Assembly (NCBI RefSeq): GCF_000237925.1
Contig: NC_031498.1
Location: 25,244,308 to 25,308,307 of the forward strand
From: Schistosoma mansoni
Taxonomy: Eukaryota > Platyhelminthes > Trematoda > Strigeidida > Schistosomatidae
Length of the DNA: 64,000 nucleotides
Reading direction: 5' to 3'
The notes beneath the pieces were generated by a model. It did no database searches. It was not told the origin of the DNA and was given only the letters and a program-made list of their open reading frames with translations. Positions 47,947-58,979 of this stretch are shown here, piece after piece (within the stretch, counting starts at the first letter, position 1; the number at the start of each line of letters is the position of its first letter). Both the position numbers and the translations under genes were made by a program.

Positions 47947-48485
47947 TATTTATTCATTTATTTAAACACATAAATAGTGGTACAAAGGAGCACCAGATAT
48001 ATATGTGCCATACAAATCTCATTCGATTTGCTTGAGGGCTGTGATACTTACTGCCAAGGTGCCCAAACGGAAGCAGATGGTTTTCGTAGGGGGTCACATA
48101 CTGAGTCTTCGACCTAAAGGTCTGATCCACAAGGCAATGGAGCATCGTGAGGAGATACAGTCCCATGGTAGCCAGTGACCAACGATTGATTTATACGCCA
48201 TTTGTTCCCTCAGGATACTGGAGTCCATGTGCACCATTGGTTTGTAATCAGGGTTTTCGAACTCCCCTAGGTGGACTCTCCGTGTCCATCAACCCGGTTA
48301 AAGCGCCAGACATTCGCTTTTCGTCCTCTCAATTTCGTAAACAACACCCGTGGTACGAGAAGGCAGTGAGTAGGACTTTCTTGGCAGAGGCTATATACGC
48401 ATGGCCATGTGAGAGCATTTGGAGAGGGAGAGCGGACTCTTCCCACTCTCGGTCGTACTAGGGCATTTGGGGGCATTTCTGTATA
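47947..48485 (-). repeat. Family C repeat, longest copy
   Basis: About 540 bp; on the - strand from CTAGTACGACCGAGAGTGGG to TTTAAATAAATGAATAAATAA. Much richer in GC than its flanks. Confidence 0.85.
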
Positions 48486-48699
48486 TCACTATTTGCCTAT
48501 AACTTTCTGTCTTGATGTTTATTTCTGAAATCATCCTTGACTCTTTTAATGCTACATTTTATGATCCTTTAAAGAGCAGTTGATTATTTTCTCTATGATT
48601 ACTAATAAGAAGCTACACCTTTCTCGTTTATTTTATAATTTTATCTACTTAAATGGTTAGTTGTATAGATTTACATATAAAACATTCAATTAATATATT

Positions 48700-49055
48700 G
48701 TGATATATAGTTGAAATCATGAGTCAATTGAAGCTAGATCACCATGGAAACCTGGAAGCACAGGATAGCCATCTCGTCCCATTGCGAGACTTCTCAGCAG
48801 TCCGCATCCACGATCCCGCTTTGCGAGATTCGAATCTAGGACCTATCAGTCTCACGCGCGAGGGCTTAACAACGAAATTGGTTGAAGTTAAACGTTAACA
48901 TCGTTGGATGTCGGCTCAGTGGTCTAGTGCTTGGACGAGTTGGGCGTCCAATGCTTCCAGGTTTTTCATGATGGTCTAGATTCAATTGACTAATGATTTC
49001 AACTACATAAAATTATCAAAATCTACACAAAATCCCCTTCTGATAATATATTATG
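48700..49055. repeat. Family B repeat, inverted pair
   Basis: - arm to about 48870 (box B read GATTCGAATCTAGG), then + sequence ACGAAATTGGTTGAAG...GGCTCAGTGGTCTAGTGC...CTTCCAGG...CCCCTTCTGATAA. Confidence 0.82.
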
Positions 49056-49238
49056 AATGGGATTTAATTGACAAATGATTAAGTAATGTGAAAAATTAAT
49101 CAAAGCTACAAATTCAACAATAATCAGTTACTTTTGTTCAGTATTATATAACACTTTTTTTATGAAATGATCGTTGTAAAAAAAGGAAAAGTTGTAAGAA
49201 TTTTAAAATTATTCATTTACTAAACTGAATCATCATTT

Positions 49239-49581
49239 TGTGGAGACTGATTCCTAGTGAACTCATGGAAGCTCTAAGAAGCTGTGGAAGAGCCGAAGTC
49301 ATTGAATCCAACCATATGTTGGAAGGACATTCTAGGATCTCGACGTGTAGCTTCCCCATCAGTCAAAAAGCACTACATGTGGATTGGCTGACTTTAATGA
49401 TGATTTCATTTTGACTAAAAACCATAAATACCCGAGTGTTTTTGTACCATGTTTGACACTGTTTGGAATAATATTCCTTCCTACTTGTTTTCTGTCTTCT
49501 AACTTGCGACTTGGAGGGTTCAAGCACTCGAGTGCTCAAGTGGTACACAGTATAGCAAAAGTCCAAGTTCTAGATACAACA
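49239..49581 (+). mobile_element. Solo LTR, family E, with CATTT target duplication
   Basis: TGTGGAGACTG...GATACAACA, 343 bp, flanked by identical CATTT (49234-49238 and 49582-49586). CCATAAATACCC TATA-type word inside. Confidence 0.83.
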
Positions 49582-50049
49582 CATTTTTAAAACGCAACAA
49601 ATATCATGTTTGTCTAGTTCTTAATTCTGATCAAATCGCAATATGATCGCTATTCTAAATGATCCGATATGGCGTGGACCATATTTTGATCTTAGTTTGT
49701 TGAAGCTAATCTACTAGAGGTACTGAACTAAGATATCATGACAGATGACTCTCGAAAATTCTGAAAGAACCGGTGCTTTTCGTGTACTTTGCGTAATAAC
49801 TATGTAAACGAGTTATAAAAAGGGACAGATGATATTTGCACAACGCGGGGAAGAAGAAGAAAACTGACGGCGGATGAAAAATTCACTCTGAAAAAAAACA
49901 CAATCACCGACCTGTTAAACCAAATATAGATTTTAGCGATGTTTGATGATTAATCAACTAATATCGTACATTATTGAAACAGTGGAAACACAATTGGATT
50001 TCCTCCTGAAACTATGTTATACTGAGCAAATGCCATACATTAAAAAGTA

Positions 50050-53000
50050 AAACGAATGATGAATTAAAGCATGATCTTGCTTTTTATCAGGTTTTGAAGG
50101 AGCTAGTCGGGAAAACTACTGTCCCTTTCCTTTTTACTTTTTGAATAGTCCTTTTTAATGATTCGACAAAACATTTCGCCTGAACGTTTGATTGAGGTTG
50201 ATATAGAGGAGATGTGAAATGGTTGATGCTGTTTCCGCTGCAGGATTTATCAAACTGGAGTGAACTGAACTGTGTTCCAGCATCAGAAATAATATTATGC
50301 GTTAGTCTGAAACGGCTAAACACTTCTGCGAGTTTTTGCATTGTAGCACTGGTACACACACTGAACATTAACACGACTTTTAGTCACTATGAAAATGCAT
50401 TGATGATAAACAAAAACTGTCTACTTTGAAAAGATCCATCAAAATCTATGTTAATGCGTGGCCAAAGTTCTATCGTTGCTGGCTATAGTTGAGGTTCATC
50501 TTTAATGGATAGTTTCAATGACTGTGCACAATCGTTGTATCGCATTGCCATTTCTTCGATATCTTTATCCATATTTGGCCAGTAAACGTAAGCACGGGCT
50601 ACTGATCTCATAAGACTCATGCCAGGATGCGAAGAGTATATAATCTTCAGGAACGATTTTTGAAGATTATAAAGTATGAAAGCTCAATCACCAAACAGAA
50701 CGAAGTTATCAAAGGGTTGATAGATAGTCTTTCCTTCTGTGCAAAAAAAACTGATAACTGCATACCTACATACATCAGTTAAGTAGATAAAATACCTGGA
50801 ATTAAATGAAATGTTTTTTTAAGGAGATTAGAATCCGCACAACTTCTATAATTAGAAACATGTTTAGGTATACAAGTTACTGACTAAGTCAACTCTAACA
50901 TCCTGTTCGTCAAATAGTATATTTGCTAGATAAGGTATTATAGAGCTTTTATACCTTTGTTTCCGTTCATGGGTTCTAATGTATTTATGTCTCGTTCTAC
51001 AAGGAAAATGGTATGAATAAAGTGGATGGTTAGTATCTGATATGATAAAACCTGCCAGGAGTTTGCAAGGCTTCAGATGTCTATCCACAACTATATTAAT
51101 ACTGATTCCAAAAGATTCATTGATCACTCTAGTAACTGCCTTCATCACTCTCCGCGACACGGCAAAAGCTTTTCTCAAAAAGCTCGGGAAAAAATAATGG
51201 AGAATAGTAAAGAATAAAAGGTAATGTGCAAGATCTGACAAATTGTAAAGGTAAATGTCGAGTAATTTCAAAAGCATGCAGTCTCTTTATGTAGTAAGTC
51301 AGAGGGAAAACTTTCTTCGATGACAATAAAACATGAGAAGACCAAGGAGATTCGAGGAAAAACTTACACCTAGGTAAATGATTTTTGACGGTGTTTATCA
51401 AAGTATCTCCAGTGTTATAAGCATCTAAGGTGCTTCTTTTGCATTTGCAAGCAAACTGATATGGATCAATGTGCTCTTTTAGTGCACGTTGAAGTGGGAG
51501 TATCAATATATTTTTTCATAAGGTAGTGCAACAGTTTGTAAATTATTGGATCATTTTTGTAGGGTTCGGTAACTTTTTTTCAGTATAAAGTCAATGAAGT
51601 GAACAGCATTTGTGAAAATACCGTGAACGTAAATTTCTGCCAAAACAGCAGCGACCACTATGTCCTCACCTTCCAGCTTTTGGTTACTAATCAATCTGGA
51701 AAACGTATTGACATGATCGAAAGAGATTATAGTTCCATACTTGATATGAAAATTATAACCTAGTAAGGTCACTGCCCATCTTTGGAGGCGGTTTTCTGTG
51801 TAAACTGGGATTCCTGTTTTTGATCCGGAAATTGCTACAAGTGATCCATGGTTTGTCAACAATGCAAAACATCAACCATGGAGCATTTAATGAAACTTCT
51901 TGACCAAGAATAATAGGACAAGTCCCTTCATCCCTATTTGACTCAATTACGTGCTGTCTGAGTAAGTGCACATGAAGTATGACAAATGGCTTTCTCTCTG
52001 TACCATCGGGAAAAATGTGTGAAACAGCCGCCTCAAACGCATTAAATACTAGATAATTTGTATAAAAAATCACATTTATCTTCATATAAGTGGAAGCCAT
52101 ATGTTTAGATTATGAAAGGACACCACCAAGTCTACTGAACAGTTCTACCTGAGTAACTCCGGTAACAATGATGTTATCTAAATAGGCAGCAACCCCCGAT
52201 ATTTCATCTAGTACAATATTCATAATTTCTTGGAAGATCTCTAAAACTGTCTTCACACCGAAGGAAAATCGCTGATGTTGAGACATCCCTTAGTGCGCAT
52301 TGATGATTGGGAACTATTTCGAGGATTCACTTATTTCAACTTGAAGGTATGAGTCTTCTAAGTCCATTTTTGCAAAATACTTCCCGCCATTAAATTTAGT
52401 GAAGATATCTTCTGGTACGGGAAGTGGATATGAATAATCTCCCAATGCATTATTGAAACCTGTCGAGAAATCAACACATAAGGGTTAAAGATGCTTCCTG
52501 TTTTATGCATGCTAAGATATATGAACGAAACTCTGAATCAGATGATGATTGCAATCCACAGGCGAAAACCAAACATTTGAATTGGTTTTGAGTTAATGAA
52601 CCCAATTTAAAACATTCTCATTCCCAGTTCATCTCATCGGGATAAGTGAGGAAGTCATCAGTAAGTTCCTTGAATACTTTTAAACAGCTGTAACGGATGC
52701 TGAATAGGGATGATTGCTCACCAAAAATATTCCAAAGAATACTAATCGTGTCAACAAAATTAGTATCTCTGGACAATTTCAGAAGAATAAAATTTGTATA
52801 TTTGACGTATCCACTTGTTCTTAACTTCCTGAGAACAGCACGAACTCTGGTGCCATTGTCTAGATCAGCCAATTCAATCTTGTATAAACATTCGTATCTG
52901 TTGTACCAGGCCTCAAATGTAACTACATATTCGGGATAAAACATAAAATCAGCAACTGGTTTCAGTACTATATCCACTTTATTAAATGAATCAAACATAG

Positions 53001-53050
53001 AAGACTGAGCAAAGTTGGAAGTTACTTTATCCATTAGCTGCAAATATTAG
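50050..53050 (-). mobile_element. Gypsy-type LTR retroelement remnant, with a nested LINE
   Basis: A broken fossil on the - strand, with parts in the usual order from right to left: gag-like region (about 52618-53043), reverse transcriptase (about 52110-52500), RNase H (about 51551-51900) and integrase core (about 50087-50640). Several breaks are present and a CR1-like LINE piece is inserted between RNase H and integrase. Family by similarity to schistosome Gypsy elements; age appears old. Confidence 0.8.
50860..51545 (-). mobile_element. CR1-like LINE fragment nested in the Gypsy remnant
   Basis: - strand: PLQRALKEHIDPYQFACK and CKRSTLDA (RT start), then a jump to LPFILYYSPLFFP, KAVTRVINESFGISIN and RHLKPCKLLAGFI, IIPYLANILFDEQ, the C-terminal end of CR1-type ORF2. 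Most of the RT palm is deleted; two overlapping frames carry the rest. Confidence 0.78.
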
Positions 53051-53104
53051 TTTTCAAACAGCTTATGTCGATCCTCATAAAATTCTTTGAGTTCATCAAC
53101 TGGC

Positions 53105-53632
53105 TGGATTGTTGCGCTCAAACGCCCTGGTAAAGCCGAGAGTGGGAAGAGTGCACTCTCCCTCTCCAAATGCTCTCACATGGCCATGCGTATATAGCCT
53201 CTAACAGGGAAGTCCTACTAACTGCCTTCTCGTACCACGGGTGTTGTTTACGAAATTGAGAGGACGAAAAGCGAATGTCTGGCGCTTTAACCGGGTTGAT
53301 GGACACGGAGAGTCCACCTAGGGGAGTTCGAAAACCCTGATTACAAACCAATGGTGCACATGGACTCCAGTATCCTGAGGGAACAAATGGTGCATGAATC
53401 AATCGTTGGTCACTGGCTACCATGGGACTGCATCTTCTCACGATGTTCTAGTGCCTTGTGGATCAGATCTTTGGGTCAAAGGCTCCGTGTGTGGCCCTCT
53501 AAGAAAACCACCTGCTTCAGTTTGGGCACCTTGGCAGTATCACAGCCCTCATACAAATCAAATGAGATTTGTGCGGCGCATATGTATCTGGTGCCCCTTC
53601 GTACCAATATTTATGTGTTCAAATAAAATTTT
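53105..53632 (+). repeat. Family C repeat
   Basis: CGAGAGTGGGAAGAGTG...TGTTTACGAAATTGAGAGGACG...ACTGGCTACCATGGG...TATTTATGTGTTCAAATAAAAT. Sits between the gag-like end of the Gypsy remnant and the family D LTR. Confidence 0.85.
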
Positions 53633-53699
53633 TATAAAAATTTCTAATTATTTCCCGTCAACAATTGTTATTTCCGTATCACAACGTATTAATTATAAG

Positions 53700-53996
53700 A
53701 ATAAGAGCACTAGTTGGGACAATCGAATGTATTTGGATTTTAAATTACAGAACGTCTTAGTAAAATCTGAGAATCATTCAGTAAATACTTCATTTGCAAA
53801 ATATCAATTAATTGTCTCAAACTTGACTGTTCCGTTTTCAAATATCAGTTAATCGTCTCAGATTACATTGTTCCGGCATTTTCATGCCAATTACTTTCCA
53901 TTTCCATTCTTTCCTTCTCAATCTTCTACTGAAATACATTCTGTTCCTGACTATCGTTATATAGTACTTATGCGGATATAAGTAGCCCACACCACA
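53700..53996 (-). mobile_element. LTR-like element, family D
   Basis: - strand TGTGGTGTGGGC...; about 297 bp, same family as 8637-8940. Its orientation and place would suit the 5' LTR of the Gypsy remnant, but no link is proven. Confidence 0.5.
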
Positions 53997-54164
53997 TTAT
54001 CACATTATTATCATGAACTTGTGAACATTGTAAATGTGAACCATTGAATTTTTCGACTTATTGAATCAATATTCTTGTATTCATTGCATTAAACGAACAC
54101 CATATGTTCGACTGTTGGTTTAATTATAAATGCCAAGAAAAAACAAACTATAATAAAGCATGGT

Positions 54165-54541
54165 AAGCAAAGATGGATAGTGGCTAGCAGTGGAATCCAG
54201 TTTGGCGCGCTTTTCGTCCTATTTCGGACTCGTCAGCTGGATGTACCTGAATCTCAGAGTTGATGTTCACTCTGGGACTCTAACCCACTACCTTTCGCTT
54301 CAAACACCATCACGTTATCCACTCGGCCACTGAGTCCTGATAGCCACTTGCTTGTGCAATGAGGTGAAGTTTGAATTCACTTAGTATTGTTTGTTTGAAT
54401 CTTCCCATTGATGTGTTAGGACTGCAACTGGTCAGTCTCTAATTGACATATGTGCATACTGTGCGTATTGCCTCGATATAGCCCAAATTCACAAGCATGG
54501 TAAGCTATATCGAAGCAATACGCACAGTATGCACATATGCC
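54165..54541. repeat. Family A SINE, full unit running into an inverted arm
   Basis: - strand unit (hammerhead with CTGACGA, GTCC/GGAC, GAAAA; tRNA-like head; 3' tail segment), then from about 54501 the tail segment repeats in + orientation (GCTATATCGAAGCAATACGC), forming a hairpin up to the gap. Confidence 0.85.
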
Positions 54542-54741
54542 NNNNNNNNNNNNNNNNNNNNNNNNNNNNNNNNNNNNNNNNNNNNNNNNNNNNNNNNNNN
54601 NNNNNNNNNNNNNNNNNNNNNNNNNNNNNNNNNNNNNNNNNNNNNNNNNNNNNNNNNNNNNNNNNNNNNNNNNNNNNNNNNNNNNNNNNNNNNNNNNNNN
54701 NNNNNNNNNNNNNNNNNNNNNNNNNNNNNNNNNNNNNNNNN
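54542..54741. other. Assembly gap (200 N), probably false
   Basis: The 60 bases before (54482-54541) and after (54742-54801) are identical, starting CCCAAATTCACAAGC and ending CACATATGCC. Confidence 0.95.
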
Positions 54742-54875
54742 CCCAAATTCACAAGCATGGTAAGCTATATCGAAGCAATACGCACAGTATGCACATATGC
54801 CAATTAGAGACTGACCAAGTGCAGTCCTGAAACATCAATGGAAGGATTCAAACAAACATTACTAAGTGAATTTAT
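54742..54875 (+). repeat. Family A SINE 3' tail, right of gap
   Basis: AATTAGAGACTGACCAAGTGCAGTCC and AACAAACATTACTAAGTG follow the 60-bp duplicate; no hammerhead. Confidence 0.8.
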
Positions 54876-54964
54876 AATAAAGTAGTTTTTCAATATGTCC
54901 ACATTTTTAGTAATTATTTGATCCTTGATAAAAACTAATTTCAAACGTAGAAAATTATTTTTAA

Positions 54965-55092
54965 GAATATATGTGGCGTGATCGTGGATGTGCACTGCTG
55001 AGGAGTTCCACAATAGGACCAAAACGGCCGTCTAGTGCTTCCAGGTTTTCCATAGTGGTCTAGCTTCAATTAACTCATGATCTCAACTACTG
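54965..55092 (+). repeat. Family B repeat, 5'-truncated
   Basis: ATCGTGGATGTGCACTGCTGAGGAG, AATAGGACCAAAACGGCCGTC (one extra base beside the core), CTTCCAGGTTTTCCAT, CTCATGATCTCAAC. Confidence 0.8.
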
Positions 55093-55104
55093 ATATATAT
55101 GATA

Positions 55105-55270
55105 GATGAATTCATGAGTCAATTGAAGCTAAACCACCATGGAAAACTTGGAAGCACTGGATGACCGTTTCGTCCTATTGTGGGACTCCTCAACAGTGCG
55201 CATCCACGATCCCGCACTCACGAGATTCGAACCCAGGACCTACAAATCTCCACAATAACCCCTTCTGAAT
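55105..55270. repeat. Family B repeat, - arm with short inverted end
   Basis: - arm has perfect stem II and GAAAC but TTGAGGA; box B GGGTTCGAATCTC. Ends with + oriented AAATCTCCACAATAACCCC. Confidence 0.8.
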
Positions 55271-55594
55271 ATGTGATAGATTTATTTTATAGCATATTTG
55301 ACAGTTATAATTAAGTAAACAATCATTATATCAGTTCATAAATAAGCTGATACCATTTATCAGTCGGCATATGTGATTTTATATGACCTTATCATAGGGT
55401 GATGAAATGGTTCAATATAAATCTTACGATATTATCACACGTTATTATATGAGAATCTGAAGATTGTTGTGAAAAATAAAATAGTTTGTTTATACACAAC
55501 AAAATATAACCGTGACAGTATAATAAAACATCTAATTGAATGTGAGAAAAGTGGTTTAGCATTTGAAATAACAAATTGAATCATAAATAAGCAC

Positions 55595-55906
55595 AGTGGG
55601 AGTGACCAAACCAGATTCCATCCAGTGCAGGAAGAAATCAGGAAGAAGTGCTGAAAGTGGATAGGACACACATTGAGAAAATCACCCAACTGAGTCACAA
55701 GGCAAGCCCTCACATGGAATCCTGAAGGCCAAAGGAGAAGAGGATGACCAAAGAACACATTACGCCGAGAAATGGAGACAGATATGAGAAGAATGAACAA
55801 CAACTGGATATAACTAGAAAGGAAGGCCGAGGACAGAATGGGTTGGAGAAAGCTGGTCGGCGGCCTATGCTCCATTGGGAGTAACAGGCGTAAGTAATTA
55901 AGTAAA
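55595..55906 (+). mobile_element. RTE-clade LINE, 3' end
   Basis: Encodes [21 protein letters not shown] and [19 protein letters not shown] pieces with stops; tail AGGCGTAAGTAATTAAGTAA. The complementary strand is open for 216 codons only by chance. Confidence 0.85.
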
Positions 55907-55917
55907 AGGAGTAGTAT

Positions 55918-56192
55918 TGTGGTGTATACTAATGATGTCGACAGATATAAGTAGTGTGTAACACCAATCAAAAATAAAATGCCTGGAGGCAGAAGGTTAA
56001 GAAGATCAAAGAAAAGAGGACGAGAACAAAAAATGATTGGTATGGAAACGTAATAACAATGAAGTTTGAGACGACTGACTGACATTTTGAAAATAAAGTA
56101 TTTACTGTATGGTTTTCAGATTTGACTAAGATGTTTTGTAGTTTACGTTCAGATACATTTGATTGTTCGTACTTCTGTTCTCGTTCACTACA
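55918..56192 (-). mobile_element. LTR-like element, family D, diverged
   Basis: TGTGGTGTATAC...TTCACTACA on the + listing orientation of 63369-63672; about 275 bp. Confidence 0.5.
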
Positions 56193-56309
56193 GTTTCACT
56201 AAAAGTATTGACTTTATACAGAGTAGATTTTATCTGAATTTAACGTGTTAAACTTCATTTGGCTTTTTTGCTCACATTCTAGATAAAAAAACAAACGACT
56301 ATCATTTTT

Positions 56310-56480
56310 CGTAGGTGAAAGCATGAGTCAATTGAAGCTAGACCGCCAAGGAACACCTGGAAACACTGGACGGCCGTTTCATCCTATCGTGAGACTCCTC
56401 AGCAGTGCACATCCACGACCCCACATCGAGAGATCGTGGATGAAAATACTGAAATCTCCTTAAAAAACCCTTTCTGATTA
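56310..56480. repeat. Family B repeat, - arm with inverted end
   Basis: - arm 56310-56438 with hammerhead-like motif, then + oriented AAAATACTGAAATCTCC...CCCTTTCTGAT. Confidence 0.8.
56358..56411 (-). ncRNA. Hammerhead-ribozyme-like motif, family B
   Basis: Stem I CACTG/CAGTG, core CTGAGGA (complement at 56396-56402), GAAAC, GGCCGTC. Stem II starts with a G-U pair, so it is weakened but present. Confidence 0.55.
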
Positions 56481-56691
56481 TCATTTTGTTCCAAATTGAA
56501 ATTTTAACTAATTCTAGAGTAAATAATCTGTGAAATTCTAGTTGTGTTTTTGTTTTCTACTTATAGTGTAAGTTTTCAATAATGATAGTTCAGATTTGAT
56601 GATGTCACCTTATGTCTAGGTCAATAATGAAAGAAACCAAAATAAACGTTTAGACAATGATGACAAACAAATAAACAAATAACAATCTTTA

Positions 56692-56856
56692 GTAAAAGGG
56701 GGTTTTGTGGCGATTTTTTGTAATTTTTTATATAGTTGAAATCATGAGTCAATTAATGTTATACCACCATGGAAAACCTGGAAGCACTGGACGGCCGTTT
56801 AGCCCTATTGTGAGACTCCTCAGCGATGCGCATCCAAGGTCCCGCCTCGCGAGATA
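56692..56856 (-). repeat. Family B repeat, 3' end only
   Basis: AAAGGGGGTTTTGTGGCG, ATCATGAGTCAATTAATG, CTGGAAGCACTGGACGGCC, CCGCCTCGCGAGAT. Confidence 0.8.
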
Positions 56857-57114
56857 ACGATCTGGATCAGTTATTTCTTTTTTCTTTAATTTTTCAAGTA
56901 CTGTAGCAACAATTTTGTCATAGTTAAATAATTCTGAATGTCAACTGCATGTATCTTATAACTTGTAGTCGAGTGGATGCCGTGTTAATGTGATGAAGGT
57001 AAACAGGCAGAAAGTTTTTTTGATTGAAGAAGGGCAACAGATGCTGATTATCAAAACATCTAAATGCTTTTTGAAAAATTAAAACTTGAGAGTATGTTAA
57101 AAAGAGATTTGTTA

Positions 57115-57318
57115 TCATCAGCTGGATTTACCTGCATTCCAGAGTTGATGTTCATTCCGCCACCCGAACCCAGTACCGTTCTCTTGAAACTCCAGCGCGT
57201 TACCTACTGAGACCTAATAGCCATTAGTTTGTTCAATGGTGTGACGTTTCAATTTATTTGGTATTGTTTGTTTGAATATTCCCACTGATGTTTAGGACTT
57301 CAGTTGATCAATGAATAT
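57115..57318 (-). repeat. Family A SINE, head and tail part
   Basis: CATCAGCTGGATTTACCTGC (only half of the hammerhead), decayed head, then TTGGTATTGTTTGTTTGAAT and GATGTTTAGGACTTCAG. Confidence 0.75.
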
Positions 57319-58979
57319 GAAAACGGTAATTTTTAATAATATTACGAAAATTTATTGACCTTTCAGATATCAAAGGACCGAATTATGATTGTCTAAATCA
57401 TTTTATAAAGTTTGAAACGAAACTCTTGCCTTAAGGTAACAACCTGTGTAACATAAGACTTGGCGTGAAATAATACCTTGAAGTATGCTAACCGGGACGA
57501 AATCTAAGTGTGGATCTTCTTATTACCGCCAATTGTTCAGCAAAGTGCATACGATGTTAGTACAACTCAAACTAAGCAGTAGAATTCGGTCAACGATATG
57601 TACAGAACAGACATGAAATTCTTCACTAGTCAGTGATCAGTGTAAATATAGCAGCCCTACAAACCATTCGACCCACAAACAGTTCACTGATATATAACTG
57701 GCTGTAATACTGGGTAACCTGCATTCGAATATCAAAGAAAATACCAGTTACCTCAAAATTAATCTTGCTGGAGGGTGACAACTAATGAGAAACCCAGTCT
57801 CATTGAGTTTTATCATAACATCACTGACGGAATCGTGGGTGTGAACTGATAATAAACCAAAAACAAGAGCAAAACTACTGTCTCTTAGGTCCTAAACAAT
57901 TCTCTGGCTAAAAACATTCCATAATGTAAACCGTCATCAAGTTAAATAGTCTCCGAAAAACAAGTGATCTTAATTTTATCGAATGTTTGAAAAGGATAAA
58001 CTCTTTCCTATACCTTACCTTTTCAAGTACCTTTCTCATGGGTAATATCAACCTTTAGATTGGTAAGAAATCTTGATCGCTCTAAACAAGTATCTAACCC
58101 AATCAACAGAATCAAATAGTACATGCCAGTGACCAAACAAGTTTTAGTTTTACGACCTAAATAGATACATTCTTTAACCGTTTCACCGTCAACAAATGTA
58201 GGGATATTGAAATTAAGTGTGATTGGTCAATTAGCAATGAACTGATAGACATATATTACTACGTTCAATTTGTTGTTTCCTTCCTATTATTGATCTCCAT
58301 TTCTAGACTGCTTTATAAATGTGTTGAATAAAATACTGTCTAGGCTATACTCTGCCTCTCCATAGTTGATCGTGAATTGTGTACTTAATGTAACGTGATC
58401 CAGTTTGCGTATGGTATATTGATCGGGTATCTAGTCTAATGGTATCATAAACTCGGTAACTAGTTTGATTATCGTAACGTGAAAACGAGAAAATATTTTT
58501 ACCGTTATAAACATTTTCATTACCATAAAATAGTTTAATCGCAAGCTGAGTAATATAATACCTCTACATAAACTGATAACCCACCCAAAACTCTGTCAAT
58601 GATAATAATATTAATTGTAAATGACAGATTAATCAATTACCCTTACCTATTTAGGACAATTTAAGCAGGACTACTTACTGTGAGCTAAGTATATTGGAAT
58701 TTAAAGGGATAAAAGATATTATTAAATCAATAAAATGATCCATATAGATATTTGGTTACAAGTTTAGTAAGTTATGTAGCAATAAAGTAGATTGTTTTAA
58801 CACATGATTACAGAATACGGTCGACATAGTCGTGACGTGTTTAAGGACAATAGATCATTACTCCTGGACTCAAGTTTTAATTGGTTGGTAAGTGTCAACA
58901 AAGCGCATGTGCAATCCTCAGGACGCTAACACTCTATAGTATTTAATTGTATTTCAGTCCTTATAAAAAATAACAGACC
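57319..58979. other. Unassigned 1.7-kb stretch
   Basis: No open frame of note, no recognised repeat or RNA motif. Confidence 0.45.

Noticed and set aside
47947-48485. Hammerhead in family C (GGACGAAAAGCG context)
   Set aside because: No CUGANGA core or stem I partner at the right spacing.
50214-50429. + strand open frame over the integrase region
   Set aside because: Shadow of the - strand Gypsy integrase.
53394-53852. 152-codon open frame
   Set aside because: Mostly family C repeat sequence continuing into unique DNA; other copies of family C do not keep this frame open.
55435-56085. 216-codon open frame on the - strand
   Set aside because: It is the antisense of an RTE LINE 3' end and of a family D LTR-like copy; the same antisense reading appears at other RTE copies, so it is not a gene.
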